DNA of 64,000 nucleotides, taken from contig NZ_JACVBX010000001.1 in the NCBI RefSeq assembly GCF_014852585.1, positions 620,001 to 684,000 of the forward strand, in the 5' to 3' direction. The number at the start of each line of letters is the position of its first letter. Within the stretch, counting starts at the first letter, position 1. The position numbers and the translations under genes were made by a program. Shown piece after piece: positions 1 to 7,768 of the stretch. The notes below the pieces were generated by a model. It was not told where the DNA came from, made no database searches, and saw only the letters and a program-made list of their open reading frames with translations. Source of the stretch: Pseudomonas sp. PDM18 (GTDB lineage Bacteria > Pseudomonadota > Gammaproteobacteria > Pseudomonadales > Pseudomonadaceae).

Positions 1-261
1 ACCTCGGCGCTGGACCCGGAACTGGTCGGTGAAGTCCTGTCGACCATCCGCGGCCTAGCCCAGGAAAAGCGCACCATGGTCATCGTCACCCACGAGATGA
101 GCTTCGCCCGCGACGTCGCTAACCGGGCGATCTTCATCGACAAGGGCGTGATTGTCGAACAGGGCGACGCCAAGGCGCTGTTCGCTCACCCAAAGGAAGA
201 ACGCACCCGCCAGTTCCTCAGCAAGTTCCTCAATCAGGGCGAGAAGCGCGCGGCCGAATAG
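1..261 (+). CDS. Polar amino acid ABC transporter ATP-binding protein (3' end only)
   Basis: This is the C-terminal 86 residues of an ABC ATPase whose start lies outside the window. The reading frame is open from base 1 and ends with TAG at 259-261. The D-loop (TSALDPELVGEVL) and the H-switch (VTHEM) are visible, followed by the short tail typical of HisP/GlnQ-type importers (GVIVEQGD...LFAHPKEERTRQFLSKF). The family couples ATP hydrolysis at the inner membrane to uptake of polar amino acids with a periplasmic binding protein and two permeases, which should lie to the left. The specific substrate cannot be told from this fragment. Confidence 0.93.
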   Translation, partial: TSALDPELVGEVLSTIRGLAQEKRTMVIVTHEMSFARDVANRAIFIDKGVIVEQGDAKALFAHPKEERTRQFLSKFLNQGEKRAAE

Positions 262-387
262 AATCGAATTATTCGATTTATATCTGCCGATATTTGCGCT
301 TTTTTATCGATCACCCGCGAGAGAAGATAGCCCCATGAACCGCGCGGACTGGCCCACCGGCCAGCCGCGCCCCATGAGGACTAAGTC

Positions 388-1086
388 ATGATCGAACGCA
401 GACCCTTCCAGCAACTCGGCGGCGCCAACCATGGCTGGCTCAACGCCAAGCACCACTTCTCCTTCGCCGAGTACTACGACCCCGAGCGTATGGACTGGGG
501 CAACCTCCGCGTCTGGAACGATGACGAAATCGCCGCCGGCACCGGCTTCCCGCCGCACCCGCACCGCGAGATGGAAATCATCACCTACGTCCGCCAGGGT
601 GCGATCACCCACCAGGACAGCTTGGGCAACAAGGGCCGTACCGAAGCGGGCGACGTGCAGGTAATGAGTGCAGGCTCGGGCATCGTGCATTCCGAGTACA
701 ACCTGGAGAAGGATGTCACTAAGATCTTCCAGATCTGGATCATCCCCTCGGTACGCGGCGGCACGCCGTCCTGGGGCGCCAAGCCCTTCCCGAAGGGCGA
801 CCGCGCCGGGCGCTTCGTGACCCTGGCCAGCGGCTATGAGAACGACGTCGACGCCCTGCGCATCCGCGCGGAAGGTCGCCTGGTCGCCGCCACCCTGAAG
901 GCAGGCCAGAGTGCCGAGTACGAACTGGGCAACGGTCGCCGCGCCTATCTGGTACCGGCAACCGGCAAGGTCGAGGTCAACGGCATCGAACTGCTGGCCC
1001 GCGACGGTGCCGCCATCACCGACGAGACCGTAGTGAAAGTCACGGCGCTGGAAGACAGCGAAGTGATCCTGGTCGACGTAGCCTGA
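388..1086 (+). CDS. Pirin family protein (YhhW-like, bicupin)
   Basis: The protein is 232 aa, the normal length for a bacterial pirin of the YhhW group. The N-terminal cupin carries the metal-site pattern HPHREMEI near residues 57-64 and the downstream SAGSGIVHSEYN segment that supplies the remaining ligands; the second cupin is degenerate, as usual. E. coli YhhW has quercetin 2,3-dioxygenase activity in vitro, but the physiological substrate in Pseudomonas is not known, so I do not assign a reaction. The gene stands alone and is followed 18 bp later by a strong hairpin terminator. Confidence 0.93.
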   Translation: MIERRPFQQLGGANHGWLNAKHHFSFAEYYDPERMDWGNLRVWNDDEIAAGTGFPPHPHREMEIITYVRQGAITHQDSLGNKGRTEAGDVQVMSAGSGIVHSEYNLEKDVTKIFQIWIIPSVRGGTPSWGAKPFPKGDRAGRFVTLASGYENDVDALRIRAEGRLVAATLKAGQSAEYELGNGRRAYLVPATGKVEVNGIELLARDGAAITDETVVKVTALEDSEVILVDVA

Positions 1087-1103
1087 TTCAGGCACTAGTA
1101 ACG

Positions 1104-1133
1104 AAAAAGGCACGCCAACTGGCGTGCCTTTTT
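1104..1133. terminator. Bidirectional intrinsic terminator
   Basis: A perfect stem (AAAAAGGCACGCC / GGCGTGCCTTTTT) with an AACT loop lies between the convergent pirin and DUF212 genes. A and T runs on both sides allow termination on either strand. Confidence 0.88.
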
Positions 1134-1149
1134 CATGGCAACGGAAAAC

Positions 1150-1569
1150 TCATATCCCGGTTGCCGCAACGCCCCAGGCCACCAGGATACCGACCAGGAT
1201 ACCGGCGGCGATCTCGATTCGAGTGTGTCCCATGCGTTCGCGCAGCGGCTTGTGATCGGTCGCATCCACTGCAAGCATATTGATGGCCGCAGCATGCCGC
1301 CCAACCTGCTGACGCAAGGTATTGGCATCCAGCATCACGATGAACGCCAGCGTCAACGCGACGCCGAATGCCGCTTGATCCAGCCCCTGCTTGAATGCAA
1401 TCAGTGCCGCCATGCTGCAGACGATTGAAGTGTGGTTGCTCGGCAAGCCACCGTAACCGATCAGGCCAAAGGCAGGCGTGCGGGCCCTGATACTGTTGAT
1501 GGCGAACTTGCTGCAGCCAGCGACCAGCCACGCCAGGAATGGCGTCAGTGCGTATGCATAGGTACTCAT
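1150..1569 (-). CDS. DUF212 / divergent PAP2 family membrane protein, putative DPPR phosphatase
   Basis: The start is taken at MSTYAYALTPF (139 aa) because its ATG overlaps the TGA of the upstream prenyltransferase gene in an ATGA junction; the longer open frame has no support. It has several hydrophobic segments, and the GLIGYGGLPSNHTSIV and GHTRIEI elements are characteristic of the divergent PAP2 (DUF212) family. Its operon partner makes decaprenylphosphoryl-phosphoribose, and in mycobacteria the neighbouring gene Rv3807c is a PAP2-type protein proposed to remove the 5-phosphate. I infer the same job here: dephosphorylation of the prenyl-phosphoribose in the inner membrane. The family assignment is firm, the specific reaction is inference. 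Confidence 0.82.
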   Translation of the reverse strand: MSTYAYALTPFLAWLVAGCSKFAINSIRARTPAFGLIGYGGLPSNHTSIVCSMAALIAFKQGLDQAAFGVALTLAFIVMLDANTLRQQVGRHAAAINMLAVDATDHKPLRERMGHTRIEIAAGILVGILVAWGVAATGI

Positions 1570-2456
1570 GCCGGCATCCCCGGCCAAAGTGCCCACATGC
1601 AGACGCCCCCCCAGGCAATGACGGTCAGTAGCAATTGCCAATCCGCCAACAATGCATCGGTAGGCGACTCGCCACCATCCAGTGCTTCAACCACGTACCA
1701 GTAGCGGAATAAACCGAACAGCACCAGAGGGACCGTGATCACAAGATCAGGCTTCGCCGACATCACGAACATGCTGTAGAACAGCAGGGCCCCGGTAGCG
1801 GAGATTTCTGCGTAGCGATCGACCAGCGAGAGAGTGTACTTGCCTAGCACCTCTCGAGCCCCCGCACCGCTCTTGCTCAGCTCCTGGCGACGCTTGACAG
1901 CTGCAAGATAGAGGGCAAGACAAAGCGTGGTGACGAACATCCAGGACGATACCGGGACGCTCAGCGCCACCGCGCCTGCAAATACCCGAAGTACGAATCC
2001 GATGGCAATGGTGAATATGTCGACCACGGGCTGATGCTTGAGCACGAAGGTATAAGCCAGGTTGAGCAGCATATAACCCACGATGACTGCAACAACTTTG
2101 GGTGCCAGGAACCATCCCACCACCAGTGCCCCATAGAGCAGCACCAGCAGGATTGCCGCCGCCGGAACCGACACGACGCTAGCGGCAAGCGGGCGAGACT
2201 TCGACTTGACCGGATGCAGCCGATCCCGCTCTATGTCGTGCATATCGTTGATGACATAAGTCGCCGACGACGCTATGCAGAACAGCAGCACGGCCAGCAA
2301 AGCGTGACTCAGCGCAACGGAGCTGAGAAACTCGCCTGAGAAGATCAGCGGTGCAAGAACGAATCCATTCTTGACCCATTGTTTTGGGCGCATCAGTTTG
2401 ATCAATCCACGCAACTGAGCCCCCGGAACACGAGTGATCGCCGACTCCTGCATCAA
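1566..2456 (-). CDS. UbiA-family decaprenyl-phosphate phosphoribosyltransferase
   Basis: This 296-aa polytopic membrane protein of the UbiA superfamily has the first Asp-rich motif NDMHDIERDRLHP around residues 71-83, and the hydrophobic helices of the family fill the rest. The sequence resembles Rv3806c-type enzymes, which transfer 5-phosphoribose from PRPP to decaprenyl phosphate, more than quinone-pathway UbiA. The N-terminal RPKQWVKN segment fits that group. It is divergent from the gtrA-dprE1-dprE2 operon with only 38 bp between start codons, so the two operons probably share a control region. Together they encode the decaprenylphosphoryl-D-arabinose route. Confidence 0.88.
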   Translation of the reverse strand: MMQESAITRVPGAQLRGLIKLMRPKQWVKNGFVLAPLIFSGEFLSSVALSHALLAVLLFCIASSATYVINDMHDIERDRLHPVKSKSRPLAASVVSVPAAAILLVLLYGALVVGWFLAPKVVAVIVGYMLLNLAYTFVLKHQPVVDIFTIAIGFVLRVFAGAVALSVPVSSWMFVTTLCLALYLAAVKRRQELSKSGAGAREVLGKYTLSLVDRYAEISATGALLFYSMFVMSAKPDLVITVPLVLFGLFRYWYVVEALDGGESPTDALLADWQLLLTVIAWGGVCMWALWPGMPA

Positions 2457-2494
2457 ATTCCTACCTTGAGAAGCTAAATCAGAAGATACTTTTC

Positions 2495-2896
2495 ATGAAA
2501 CTGGTTCTTACCTACACAATTCTTGCATTAATCGCCACCGCAGCAAACATTGGCTCTCAGGATATTGTCGTCAGATCCTATAACGGCCCTTACTCCATCC
2601 TACTGTCAGTGATGATTGGAACCGGGGTAGGTCTGGTAGTGAAGTACATCCTCGACAAGCGATACATTTTCGGCTTTCGTGCGCAGAGCGCGGCCCACGA
2701 CGGACAGACCTTCATCCTCTATACCATCATGGGACTCGCAACGACCGTCATTTTCTGGGGCTTCGAGTTCACCTTCCAGCACCTCTTCCAGTCCGATGGC
2801 ATGCGCTATCTGGGCGGCGCGATCGGCTTGGCTATCGGCTACGTCACCAAGTACCACCTGGATAAGCGCTATGTATTCCGCATGGAGACTGCATGA
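2495..2896 (+). CDS. GtrA family membrane protein (Rv3789-like)
   Basis: A 133-aa protein with four hydrophobic segments and the GtrA-type pattern KYILDKRYIF, repeated near the C terminus as KYHLDKRYVF. GtrA proteins move polyprenyl-linked sugars across the inner membrane or support the enzymes that use them. In Mycobacterium the GtrA protein Rv3789 is adjacent to dprE1 and has been linked to decaprenylphosphoryl-arabinose handling. Here the gene overlaps dprE1 by the ATGA junction at 2893-2896, so it is the first gene of the same operon. Role as flippase or chaperone for the arabinose donor is inferred. Confidence 0.9.
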   Translation: MKLVLTYTILALIATAANIGSQDIVVRSYNGPYSILLSVMIGTGVGLVVKYILDKRYIFGFRAQSAAHDGQTFILYTIMGLATTVIFWGFEFTFQHLFQSDGMRYLGGAIGLAIGYVTKYHLDKRYVFRMETA

Positions 2897-4194
2897 GACC
2901 CATCAATTCCTGGGGCCGCCTGGCTGCGCCACTCCATGATGTCGTCCCGATCGCATCACCAGACCAAGCCGCGCGCGCGATAGGAGCAAGCAAACAACCG
3001 GGTCTTGCCCACGGCATGGGCAGAAGCTACGGGGACAGCTGCCTCAACCCCGGAGGCACGCTCTGGCTGATGACAGGCATGGACCGCCTAATCCGCTTCA
3101 ACGAAGAAAGCGGTCGACTGACTTGCGAGGCGGGAGTCCTGCTGCGCGACATCCAGCAACTGCTGGTACCGCGCGGCTGGATGCTGCCAGTGACTCCGGG
3201 CACCCAACTGGTGACCGTGGGCGGCGCCATCGCCAACGATGTGCACGGCAAGAACCACCATGCACTCGGCTCATTCGGCGACCATGTGCAGCGCGTCCGA
3301 TTATTGCGAACAGACGGTTTGGTGCTGGATTGTGGCCCACAAACGGAAACAGACTGGTTCCGTGCAACGGTTGGCGGACTAGGTCTGACCGGACTTATAG
3401 TCGAGGCGGAACTGCAATTGCGCCGCGTCGCCAGTCCCTGGCTTGACACCGAGACCCTTCCCTACGGCGACCTGACAGAGTTCTTCGCCCTCGCCGACGG
3501 ATCGGAGGCAGAATGGGAACAGACGGTCTCCTGGATCGACTGCCTTTCGGGCGGTGCCAGTCGCGGTATCTTCATGCGCGCGAATCCGGCAGCGAGCGGC
3601 CCGCCAGCGCGACCTCGCGGCCGCAAGTTGAGCATGCCACTGGTTCCGCCGATTTCGCTGGTCAACAGTCTGTCCCTGCGCCCTTTCAATGCCGCCTACT
3701 ACCACCTCAACCTGCGCAAAGCCGGCAGGAGCGTCGCCCATTACGAGCCATTCTCTTATCCGCTGGACAATGTGCGGGACTGGAATCGCATGTACGGCCC
3801 TCGCGGGTTCTACCAGTACCAGAGCGTCGTGCCACGGAACGGTGGACAGGACGCCGTGCAAGCCATGCTGGACGCGATCTCGTCTTCGGGCGAAGGTTCC
3901 TTCCTGGCCGTACTCAAGACCTTCGGCTCCCGCAGCTCGATGGGCATGCTCGGCTTCCCTCAACCCGGCGTGACCCTGGCCCTCGACTTCCCGAACCGAG
4001 GCGAGAAAACCTTGCGCCTGCTAGAGCGGCTCGACGCGATCGTCCGCGAAGCAGGCGGGCGCCTGTACCCAGCCAAGGACGCACGCATGCCGCGTGACCT
4101 CTTCGAGTCCGGCTACCCCATGCTGAATGAATTCTTGCCTTATCGCGACCCGGGCATCAGCTCCGGTCTGTCCCGCCGCCTGCTAGGAAGCTGA
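2893..4194 (+). CDS. dprE1: Decaprenylphosphoryl-beta-D-ribose oxidase homologue (DprE1)
   Basis: A 433-aa FAD-dependent oxidase of the vanillyl-alcohol oxidase fold. The FAD-binding segment HGMGRSYGDSCLNPGG (residues 37-52) and the C-terminal GGRLYPAKDARM motif with the substrate-binding Lys match mycobacterial DprE1, which oxidises the 2'-hydroxyl of decaprenylphosphoryl-ribose. In the stretch FPQPGVTLALDFP the position that aligns with M. tuberculosis Cys387 (target of benzothiazinones) is Ala363, codon 3979-3981. The gene is translationally coupled to gtrA upstream and lies one base before dprE2. P. aeruginosa strains that decorate pilin with D-arabinofuranose carry this pathway. Confidence 0.9.
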   Translation: MRPINSWGRLAAPLHDVVPIASPDQAARAIGASKQPGLAHGMGRSYGDSCLNPGGTLWLMTGMDRLIRFNEESGRLTCEAGVLLRDIQQLLVPRGWMLPVTPGTQLVTVGGAIANDVHGKNHHALGSFGDHVQRVRLLRTDGLVLDCGPQTETDWFRATVGGLGLTGLIVEAELQLRRVASPWLDTETLPYGDLTEFFALADGSEAEWEQTVSWIDCLSGGASRGIFMRANPAASGPPARPRGRKLSMPLVPPISLVNSLSLRPFNAAYYHLNLRKAGRSVAHYEPFSYPLDNVRDWNRMYGPRGFYQYQSVVPRNGGQDAVQAMLDAISSSGEGSFLAVLKTFGSRSSMGMLGFPQPGVTLALDFPNRGEKTLRLLERLDAIVREAGGRLYPAKDARMPRDLFESGYPMLNEFLPYRDPGISSGLSRRLLGS

Positions 4195-4195
4195 A

Positions 4196-4945
4196 GTGAA
4201 CAGGAAACGCATCATCATCATCGGAGCGACCTCCGCCATCGCCGAGCGCTGCGCCCGTCTCTGGGCGCAGGCGCAGGATGTCGACATGACGCTCGTCGGT
4301 CGCGACCTTCCGAAGCTGGAGCGCATCGCCACCGACCTCAGGGTCCGCAGCCCGAAGGGCGAAGTCCACTGCGCGACCGTAGACTTCACCGACCCGCAAT
4401 CCATCCAGCCGCAAGTAGATGAGCTGACGGCCAAAGGCCCCGCCGATATCGTGCTGATTGCACACGGCTCGCTTCCCGAACAGCAGACCTGCCAGGACGA
4501 CCTTGCAATCGCACAGCAAGCGCTGGAAATTAACGGCATTTCGCCTGTGCTGTTCGCGGAAGCCTTCGCCGCGAAGATGGAGCGAAGCAATCACGGCTCG
4601 TTGATCATCATCGGCTCGGTAGCAGGTGACCGCGGACGCAAGTCGAACTATGTCTACGGCGCTGCCAAGGGCCTGGTAAGTCGTTACGCACAGGGCTTGC
4701 AGCACCGCTTTGCAGGCAGCAACGTCAAGGTGCTGCTGGTCAAGCCGGGCCCCACCGACACCCCCATGACTGCGCATCTCAAAGGAGAAGGTGCACGCCT
4801 AGCTCCCGTGGAAGACGTGGCCAGCGACATCGTCCAGGCCTGCACCAAGGGTGTTGCCACGCTGTACACCCCGCGAAAGTGGCAATTGATCATGTGGGTC
4901 ATCCGGCACATGCCGGCAGCGATCTTCAACAAGCTCAACATCTGA
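4196..4945 (+). CDS. dprE2: Decaprenylphosphoryl-D-2-keto-ribose reductase homologue (DprE2), SDR
   Basis: A 249-aa short-chain dehydrogenase/reductase starting at GTG, with AGGAAG six bases upstream and one base after the dprE1 stop. The N-terminal IIIIGATSAIAERCARLW is the nucleotide-binding TGxxxGIG-type motif in its DprE2 variant; IGSVAGDRGRKSNYVYGAAK holds the catalytic Ser-Tyr-Lys. DprE2 reduces the keto intermediate made by DprE1 to decaprenylphosphoryl-arabinose. The C terminus has a hydrophobic segment that could associate with the membrane. A terminator follows 10 bp later, closing the operon. Confidence 0.9.
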   Translation: MNRKRIIIIGATSAIAERCARLWAQAQDVDMTLVGRDLPKLERIATDLRVRSPKGEVHCATVDFTDPQSIQPQVDELTAKGPADIVLIAHGSLPEQQTCQDDLAIAQQALEINGISPVLFAEAFAAKMERSNHGSLIIIGSVAGDRGRKSNYVYGAAKGLVSRYAQGLQHRFAGSNVKVLLVKPGPTDTPMTAHLKGEGARLAPVEDVASDIVQACTKGVATLYTPRKWQLIMWVIRHMPAAIFNKLNI

Positions 4946-4954
4946 CCCGGAACA

Positions 4955-4974
4955 GCCTCGCCGCCCGGCGAGGC
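4955..4974. terminator. Hairpin between convergent dprE2 and O-methyltransferase genes
   Basis: An 8-bp stem GCCTCGCC/GGCGAGGC with a GCCC loop sits at the meeting point of two convergent genes. The flanking T tract is short, so the termination strength is uncertain. Confidence 0.6.
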
Positions 4975-4990
4975 TTCTGCCCTGGCGCGC

Positions 4991-5653
4991 CTAGCACTTG
5001 CGGCAGAGACTCATCCCGTCACCAATCGGCACCAGCGAATAATCCACACGCTCATCCGTCTTCAGCGCCAGGTTGAGCTGCTGGATCGCCCGCGTGTCCG
5101 CGCTTTCCGGATTCGTCTCCAGCACCCGCCCACTCCACAGCACGTTATCGAAGACCACCAGGCCGCCGTCACGCAGCAGGGTCAGGGCATGCTCGAGGTA
5201 AATGGGATAGTTGGCCTTGTCGGCATCGATGAAAACCAAGTCGAAACTGCCTTGCTGGTCACCGGCCAGCAGAGCTTCCAGCGTGGCCAGCGCCGGCCCG
5301 AGGCGCAGTTCGATGCGCGAATCGACGCCAGCATCATTCCAGTAGCGTCGGGCGATATCGTTGTACTCCCCAGGCAGATCGCAACAAAGGATATGGCCGC
5401 CTTCCGGCAAAGCCTCGGCCATGCACAGGGCGCTATAGCCGGTGAAGGTGCCGATTTCGAGGATGCGTTTGGCGCCAGTCAGCCTGACCAGCAGGGCGAG
5501 GAACTGCCCCTGCTCCGGAGCGACCTGCCAGCGGGACATCGGCAGGCTGGCAGTCTCGGCGCGCAGCCGTGCTTTGATCGGCGAATCGCGCAGGGAGACG
5601 TCAAGAAGGTACTGGTAGAGCGAGTCGTCCAGGTTCAGCGTGCGGGTGGTCAT
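4991..5653 (-). CDS. Class I SAM-dependent O-methyltransferase (CCoAOMT-like)
   Basis: A 220-aa methyltransferase of the caffeoyl-CoA/catechol O-methyltransferase type. SAM motif I is ILEIGTFTGYSA near residue 65, the acidic residue follows in CCDLPGEY, and the metal-site stretch is FDLVFIDADKANY with a later FDNVLWSG. These are the hallmarks of divalent-metal-dependent O-methyltransferases acting on small phenolic hydroxyls. The natural substrate is unknown. The gene is 16 bp downstream of an NlpC/P60 lipoprotein gene on the same strand and may be co-transcribed with it. Confidence 0.9.
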   Translation of the reverse strand: MTTRTLNLDDSLYQYLLDVSLRDSPIKARLRAETASLPMSRWQVAPEQGQFLALLVRLTGAKRILEIGTFTGYSALCMAEALPEGGHILCCDLPGEYNDIARRYWNDAGVDSRIELRLGPALATLEALLAGDQQGSFDLVFIDADKANYPIYLEHALTLLRDGGLVVFDNVLWSGRVLETNPESADTRAIQQLNLALKTDERVDYSLVPIGDGMSLCRKC

Positions 5654-5668
5654 TGTCCCTCCTGAGGA

Positions 5669-6199
5669 TCAGGGGTGGAGGGCGAGATTCTGCACGGCGA
5701 GGACACGCTTGGCTTCCAGAAAGGCTTTCTGCCAATAGGCGCTGTCGAGGCTGTCCAGGCGCACGGTCCCGCCCGTTCTGGGCGCATGAACGAAGCGCCC
5801 TTCCCCGACATAGATACCCGCATGGCTGACGCCACGTCCACCACTCGTGGCGAAGAACACCAGGTCTCCGCTCTGCAGGGACTCGCGGCCGACGGTGGGC
5901 GCGCGCAGGGTGATCATCTCGCGGGTAGAACGCGGCAGCATCAGGCCGGTGGCATCGCGATAGACGTAGCCGATCAGGCCGCTGCAATCGAATCCGCCGT
6001 CTGGCGTATTGCCCCCCCAGCGATAAGGAGTACCGACCAGGCCAATGGCACGGATCAGAACATCATCAGCAGCCTGAGTGTTGTAGACGGGAGCAGCGGG
6101 CGCATTCACCACGGGAGGCGGCGACGGCGGATTGCGACTGGCACAGGCGGCCAGCGAGGCGAGAACAATGAGGAGAATGATGCGCTGAGAAACGAGCAT
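5669..6199 (-). CDS. NlpC/P60 family lipoprotein (peptidoglycan endopeptidase)
   Basis: The start is set at MLVSQRI, six codons into the open frame, since it begins the signal peptide directly; the lipobox is LAAC with Cys near residue 19. A Pro-rich linker leads to the NlpC/P60 domain with catalytic Cys in GFDCSGLIGY, His in VSHAGIYVG, and a third polar residue in FVHAPR. Members cleave D-Glu-mDAP or mDAP-D-Ala bonds in peptidoglycan stems from the outer membrane. It is one of two tandem paralogues, the other lying immediately upstream. Confidence 0.92.
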   Translation of the reverse strand: MLVSQRIILLIVLASLAACASRNPPSPPPVVNAPAAPVYNTQAADDVLIRAIGLVGTPYRWGGNTPDGGFDCSGLIGYVYRDATGLMLPRSTREMITLRAPTVGRESLQSGDLVFFATSGGRGVSHAGIYVGEGRFVHAPRTGGTVRLDSLDSAYWQKAFLEAKRVLAVQNLALHP

Positions 6200-6279
6200 G
6201 TGATGGCATCCCGTCAAGGAGTGCCATCACTTTGTATCAACAATGGGTTGAACGCAATACTTAAAGTAAAACTTTAAGT

Positions 6280-6900
6280 TCAGCGGGTCGCCGTCTTCGG
6301 CTCGTAGCCGGGCTCGAGCACACGCTTGGCTTCCATGAAGCTCAAGCGCCAGTAGCTCTCGTCCAGGCGATCCACCCGCACACCACCACCGCGGCGGCTA
6401 GCAGAGTGGATGAATTGTCCGTCACCGATATAGATACCGGCGTGGCTGACCCGACCGCGACCACGGTTGTTGAAGAAGATCAGGTCTCCCGGTTGCAGGT
6501 CTTCTTTCGAGACCAGCGGGACGTCCATATTGATCATCTCGCGCGTGGAACGTGGCAGGCTGATGCCCGCTTCTTCGCGGAATAGATAGCCCACGAAGCC
6601 GCTGCAATCGAAGCCCGTCCGCTCCGATTTCCCACCAAAGCGGTACGGAGTACCGATCAGCGAGAACGCGCGGTCCAGAATGTCGGATACATGGGCAGTC
6701 GAACTGCCGTTATCGTTTTTGGCCCCCTCGTCCTGCGACTCATTCATCAGCGCTATGTTGTGCTGATTTACCTGGAACGCTGCTCGAGTGGCAGGCACTG
6801 AAGCGACCTGGTTCGGCTGCGATTCCGGCGAATGGCTGGCGCAAGCTGCCAGCAGCAGAACGAAACTCATGGGCACGAGGGGTGCTAAGCGTTTAAGCAT
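6280..6900 (-). CDS. NlpC/P60 family lipoprotein (MepS/Spr-like endopeptidase)
   Basis: The second of the tandem pair, about 206 aa from MLKRLAPL. The signal peptide ends at the lipobox LLAAC. Catalytic Cys lies in GFDCSGFVGYLF, His in VSHAGIYIGDG, and the third site in FIHSASRRGGG. Compared with its neighbour the linker between lipid anchor and catalytic domain is longer and charged. MepS-type enzymes open peptidoglycan cross-links during growth and are controlled by proteolysis in E. coli. The 80-bp gap to the downstream paralogue allows a promoter of its own for that gene. Confidence 0.92.
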   Translation of the reverse strand: MLKRLAPLVPMSFVLLLAACASHSPESQPNQVASVPATRAAFQVNQHNIALMNESQDEGAKNDNGSSTAHVSDILDRAFSLIGTPYRFGGKSERTGFDCSGFVGYLFREEAGISLPRSTREMINMDVPLVSKEDLQPGDLIFFNNRGRGRVSHAGIYIGDGQFIHSASRRGGGVRVDRLDESYWRLSFMEAKRVLEPGYEPKTATR

Positions 6901-6975
6901 GGGCACGACCGTGTCTCATTAGCTCCATTTATTAGCGGGCTAATTTGCCCGCTCAATGGGGCCAATGCAAGTTTT

Positions 6976-7740
6976 TTATCGAGGAATGTGACTTAGCAGG
7001 CGCGGCATAATGTCTAAGGCTCGACCAACCATTCTCTCTTCGACCACCGAACTGAGGTCAGTCAGCCCCGGATTCACCTCGGCGGTGAAGCCTCCCGCGT
7101 CCCGCGTGCGCAGCACCGGCTCGATGATATAGGGGAAGCTGGCAGTGGTCCCTACCAACAGAACGGCGTCGAATCCCTTGCGCAGTTGCGCATAGAGCGT
7201 GTCGATCGCCTCCTCCGGCAGCATCTCCTCGAACAGCACCACCGGCGGGCGCAATATGCCTGCACAGCGCGCGCATGTCGGCGGCAGCGGGCCATCCAGA
7301 TGTCCGGCCAGTTCGGTGCTTTGCAGCCCGCACGACTGGCAGTACAGCGGCGCCAGATCGCCATGGATTTCGATCAGCCGCTCTGCCGGCGAGCCAGCGC
7401 GACGGTGGAAGCCATCGATGTTCTGCGTCAGCACCCAGCATTCGGGCTTGAGACGTTGCAGTTCCGCGATGGTATCGTGGCCGGCGTTGGGCTGCGCATT
7501 CAGACAGGCCTTACCGAGCTCAGCCAGATACTTCCAACACAGCGCGGGGTCTTTCTGCAGCATCGGACCGGAGATCGCCGCCTCGATGGGGATCCCTTCC
7601 GCCGTACGGCCGTTGTAAAGGCCGCCGAGGCCGCGATAGGTCGGCATGCCAGAATCGGCGGAGAGCCCTGCGCCGGTGATCACCAGGATGCGTTCGGCGC
7701 GAGCCAGTGCCGCGCCGGTGCGTTCGATGGCCGAATCCAT
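6976..7740 (-). CDS. cobB: Sir2-family NAD-dependent protein deacylase
   Basis: A 254-aa sirtuin. The NAD-binding motif GAGLSADSGMPTYRG is near residue 23, TQNIDGFHRRAG carries the conserved Asn-Ile-Asp, HGD the catalytic His, and the zinc site is CQSC...CARC. Sirtuins remove acetyl or acyl groups from lysines using NAD+. The GADSG-type start with Met-Pro is the bacterial class. It lies upstream of the lipoprotein genes on the same strand with a 75-bp gap, and downstream of a Tag-family gene. The symbol is by family only; Pseudomonas can have more than one sirtuin. Confidence 0.9.
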   Translation of the reverse strand: MDSAIERTGAALARAERILVITGAGLSADSGMPTYRGLGGLYNGRTAEGIPIEAAISGPMLQKDPALCWKYLAELGKACLNAQPNAGHDTIAELQRLKPECWVLTQNIDGFHRRAGSPAERLIEIHGDLAPLYCQSCGLQSTELAGHLDGPLPPTCARCAGILRPPVVLFEEMLPEEAIDTLYAQLRKGFDAVLLVGTTASFPYIIEPVLRTRDAGGFTAEVNPGLTDLSSVVEERMVGRALDIMPRLLSHIPR

Positions 7741-7768
7741 GCGCCCTCCTCCGCGGCCAGGCCGCGCG

